A stretch of 10,339 nucleotides of DNA from assembly GCA_015501055.1 (NCBI GenBank), contig JADNYV010001034.1:1-10339 (forward strand). Direction: 5' to 3'. Below are positions 9,031 through 10,339 of this stretch, in pieces. Below the pieces are notes generated by a model. The model searched no databases. It was given only the letters and a program-made list of their open reading frames with translations, and had not been told where the DNA came from. This DNA comes from Mucidula mucida. Taxonomy: Eukaryota; Basidiomycota; Agaricomycetes; Agaricales; Physalacriaceae. The position numbers and the translations under genes are program-made. Each line of letters opens with the position of its first letter. Positions within the stretch are counted from its first letter, which is position 1.

Positions 9031-9037
9031 TATAAAG
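9031..9037 (+). promoter_or_regulatory. TATA box of the membrane protein gene
   Basis: TATAAAG lies 49 bases before ATG 9080. This spacing supports 9080 as the start codon. Confidence 0.5.
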
Positions 9038-9079
9038 AACGAGAGGTTTCCCCCAGGACGCAACACCGATCATCTCAAG

Positions 9080-10339
9080 ATGCACACGCTTGCAGCAGCC
9101 AAACGCGAAGAGGTATCGATAGAACTTCTGTGAGTACTTCTAAGCCTCTTTCTGGCGCAGGTCTCAGGTATTGCAGGACTGGACCCCATGTTTGTTTCCC
9201 AGATGGTCACCGTTCGAATCCCTGATTTGACTGTCTCGGAAGATCCTTGGAATGTTTCTCTCGTGGTTCCTTCTTGGTATCATCAACGTTCAAGTCTGTG
9301 CGTCTCGTTGGTTGTCGCTCGAGCCGCCCGTCGCTGAATCCGCGTCTGTAGATATCTTCTACCTCAACCAGCCGCACACAATAACCCACTGCGTGAGATT
9401 AAATGGTTCGGTAGGTGCCCTTGTCGTCGTCGAGTATCATTGACTAAAGGAATGTTCGAAGTATACGGCCTTTTCCTGCTCGAATGGGCTCAGACCATTA
9501 TGATGACCCACGACGCGTTCCACTGGTACGTCATTAACTGGGGCAACAGTGCGACGTTGAACGATATATCGCTCATCTGGTTGAGTGCGTCCTCCATATT
9601 CTACGGATACTCCAGCATTGACGATCTCATAGATGTACCACTGCTGGGATCGGTGATTTCATGTGCCGTCCAAATCTTCTTTGCCTGGCAAATCCGCCAA
9701 TTATCGAAGTCCAATTGGATGTCTGGGTACATACTGCCTCGTTCATTCTGGTGGATTCACTGACCCGCCATGTTACTCAGAGTTATTGTTCTGGTCCGTC
9801 GGTGTTCTGTGGTCTTGCGCCCTGGAGTAGTAACCTATGGATATAGATCGCGCTTGCTCATGCGAGCACTGGCATCGTTAGCGGCATCAAAGTAAGTGCA
9901 TGTTTTTTTTTCATTAATCGATAGCTGACCCTCCTGAAGGTCCGGGTTCTGGGATCGTTGAGCAAACTTGGCACGACTACCGGTCTTGTTACAGTACGTG
10001 TTCATCTGAATCCTATGCGGACTACCCTTGAAGAAATCATCTCAAGTTTACACATGTCGGTGAAGCTGCAACGGACGTTATCATCGCGGGAGCCATGACA
10101 TTCTTTGTGAGGCATATCAAGGCTGGTGTCATACCTCTGTATTGAAGAGTCTGGTCAGCTCTTCCGCATGAAATCAGGCTTCCGAAGAACCGATACACAG
10201 ATTACCAAAATCATTCGACTATTCCTAGAGACGGGATTCTTACATGTACGAGATGTTCATGTTGGCGCCCCAATCTTTGATGTCAATTGCACTGTAGCCA
10301 CCGTTGCTATCTTGGATGTCATATTCTTTTTCTTGTCCC
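9080..10339 (+). CDS. DUF6534-like multi-pass membrane protein (partial, many introns)
   Basis: Model from ATG 9080: exons 9080-9112, 9161-9193, 9243-9297, 9352-9405, 9450-9584, 9633-9726, 9781-9793, 9847-9891, 9940-9993, 10047-10106, 10159-10245 and a last one from about 10298. The first 11 exons give 663 bases, 221 residues. The product reads as a fungal seven-helix protein of the DUF6534 type: helix 1 after GLDPMF (MFLSWFLLGIINVQV), helix 2 FLLEWAQTIMMTHDAFHWYV, helix 3 VPLLGSVISCAVQIFFAWQI followed by RQLSKSNW, helix 4 VIVLIALAHASTGI, helix 5 THVGEAATDVIIAGAMTFF, then the cytosolic SGFRRTDTQ...IIRL...ETG motif before helix 6. Most introns are 44-57 bases. One exon is only 13 bases. The ETG exon and the next (VAILDVIFF) do not join in frame: one base appears missing near 10236-10240. 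The biological role of this family is not known to me. Confidence 0.85.

Noticed and set aside
9440..9763. Separate 107-residue membrane protein starting near 9440
   Set aside because: Its first codons are intron sequence, and helices before and after it join in phase through GT-AG introns, so it is an internal part of the larger membrane protein gene.

Overview
This looks like nuclear DNA of a mushroom-forming basidiomycete (Agaricomycetes). The genes are cut by many 42-57 base introns with GT...AG ends and CTAAC, CTGAC or TGAC branch-like sites just before the acceptor. The last gene belongs to a seven-helix membrane family (DUF6534-like) that is abundant in this group. No rRNA, tRNA, CRISPR array or recognisable transposon gene was seen.

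Layout: (1) 1-285 (+) is the 3' end of an unknown gene, A1. (2) 299-1876 (-) is an unknown gene, B1, which converges on A1. (3) 1877-2205 is the B1 promoter and 5' flank. (4) 2206-3000 has no convincing gene. (5) 3001-5373 (+) encodes a Ubp3/USP10-type ubiquitin hydrolase with four clear introns. (6) 5590-6527 (+) is A2, a complete paralogue of A1 with six exons. (7) 6543-8154 (-) is B2, a paralogue of B1 converging on A2. (8) 8155-8490 is the B2 promoter and flank, homologous to item 3. (9) 8491-9079 is mostly featureless. (10) From 9080 (+) to the right edge lies a DUF6534-like membrane protein broken into at least 12 small exons.

The main structure is a duplicated convergent pair: A and B point at each other, with stop codons only 13 bp (copy 1) or 15 bp (copy 2) apart. 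The roughly 2.2 kb unit appears once on each side of the hydrolase gene. By eye, its non-coding 5' flank is better conserved (about 92% over 185 bases) than much of the B reading frame. I do not recognise A or B as known families. B carries an acidic, serine-rich segment repeated twice near its N-terminus.

Four places break an otherwise good reading frame by one base: near 1757 in B1, near 7980 in B2, near 3803-3806 in the hydrolase and near 10236-10240 in the membrane protein gene. Some may be missed introns, some sequence errors and some real decay. The exon models are hand-made from splice motifs, reading frame and paralogue comparison, without transcript evidence.
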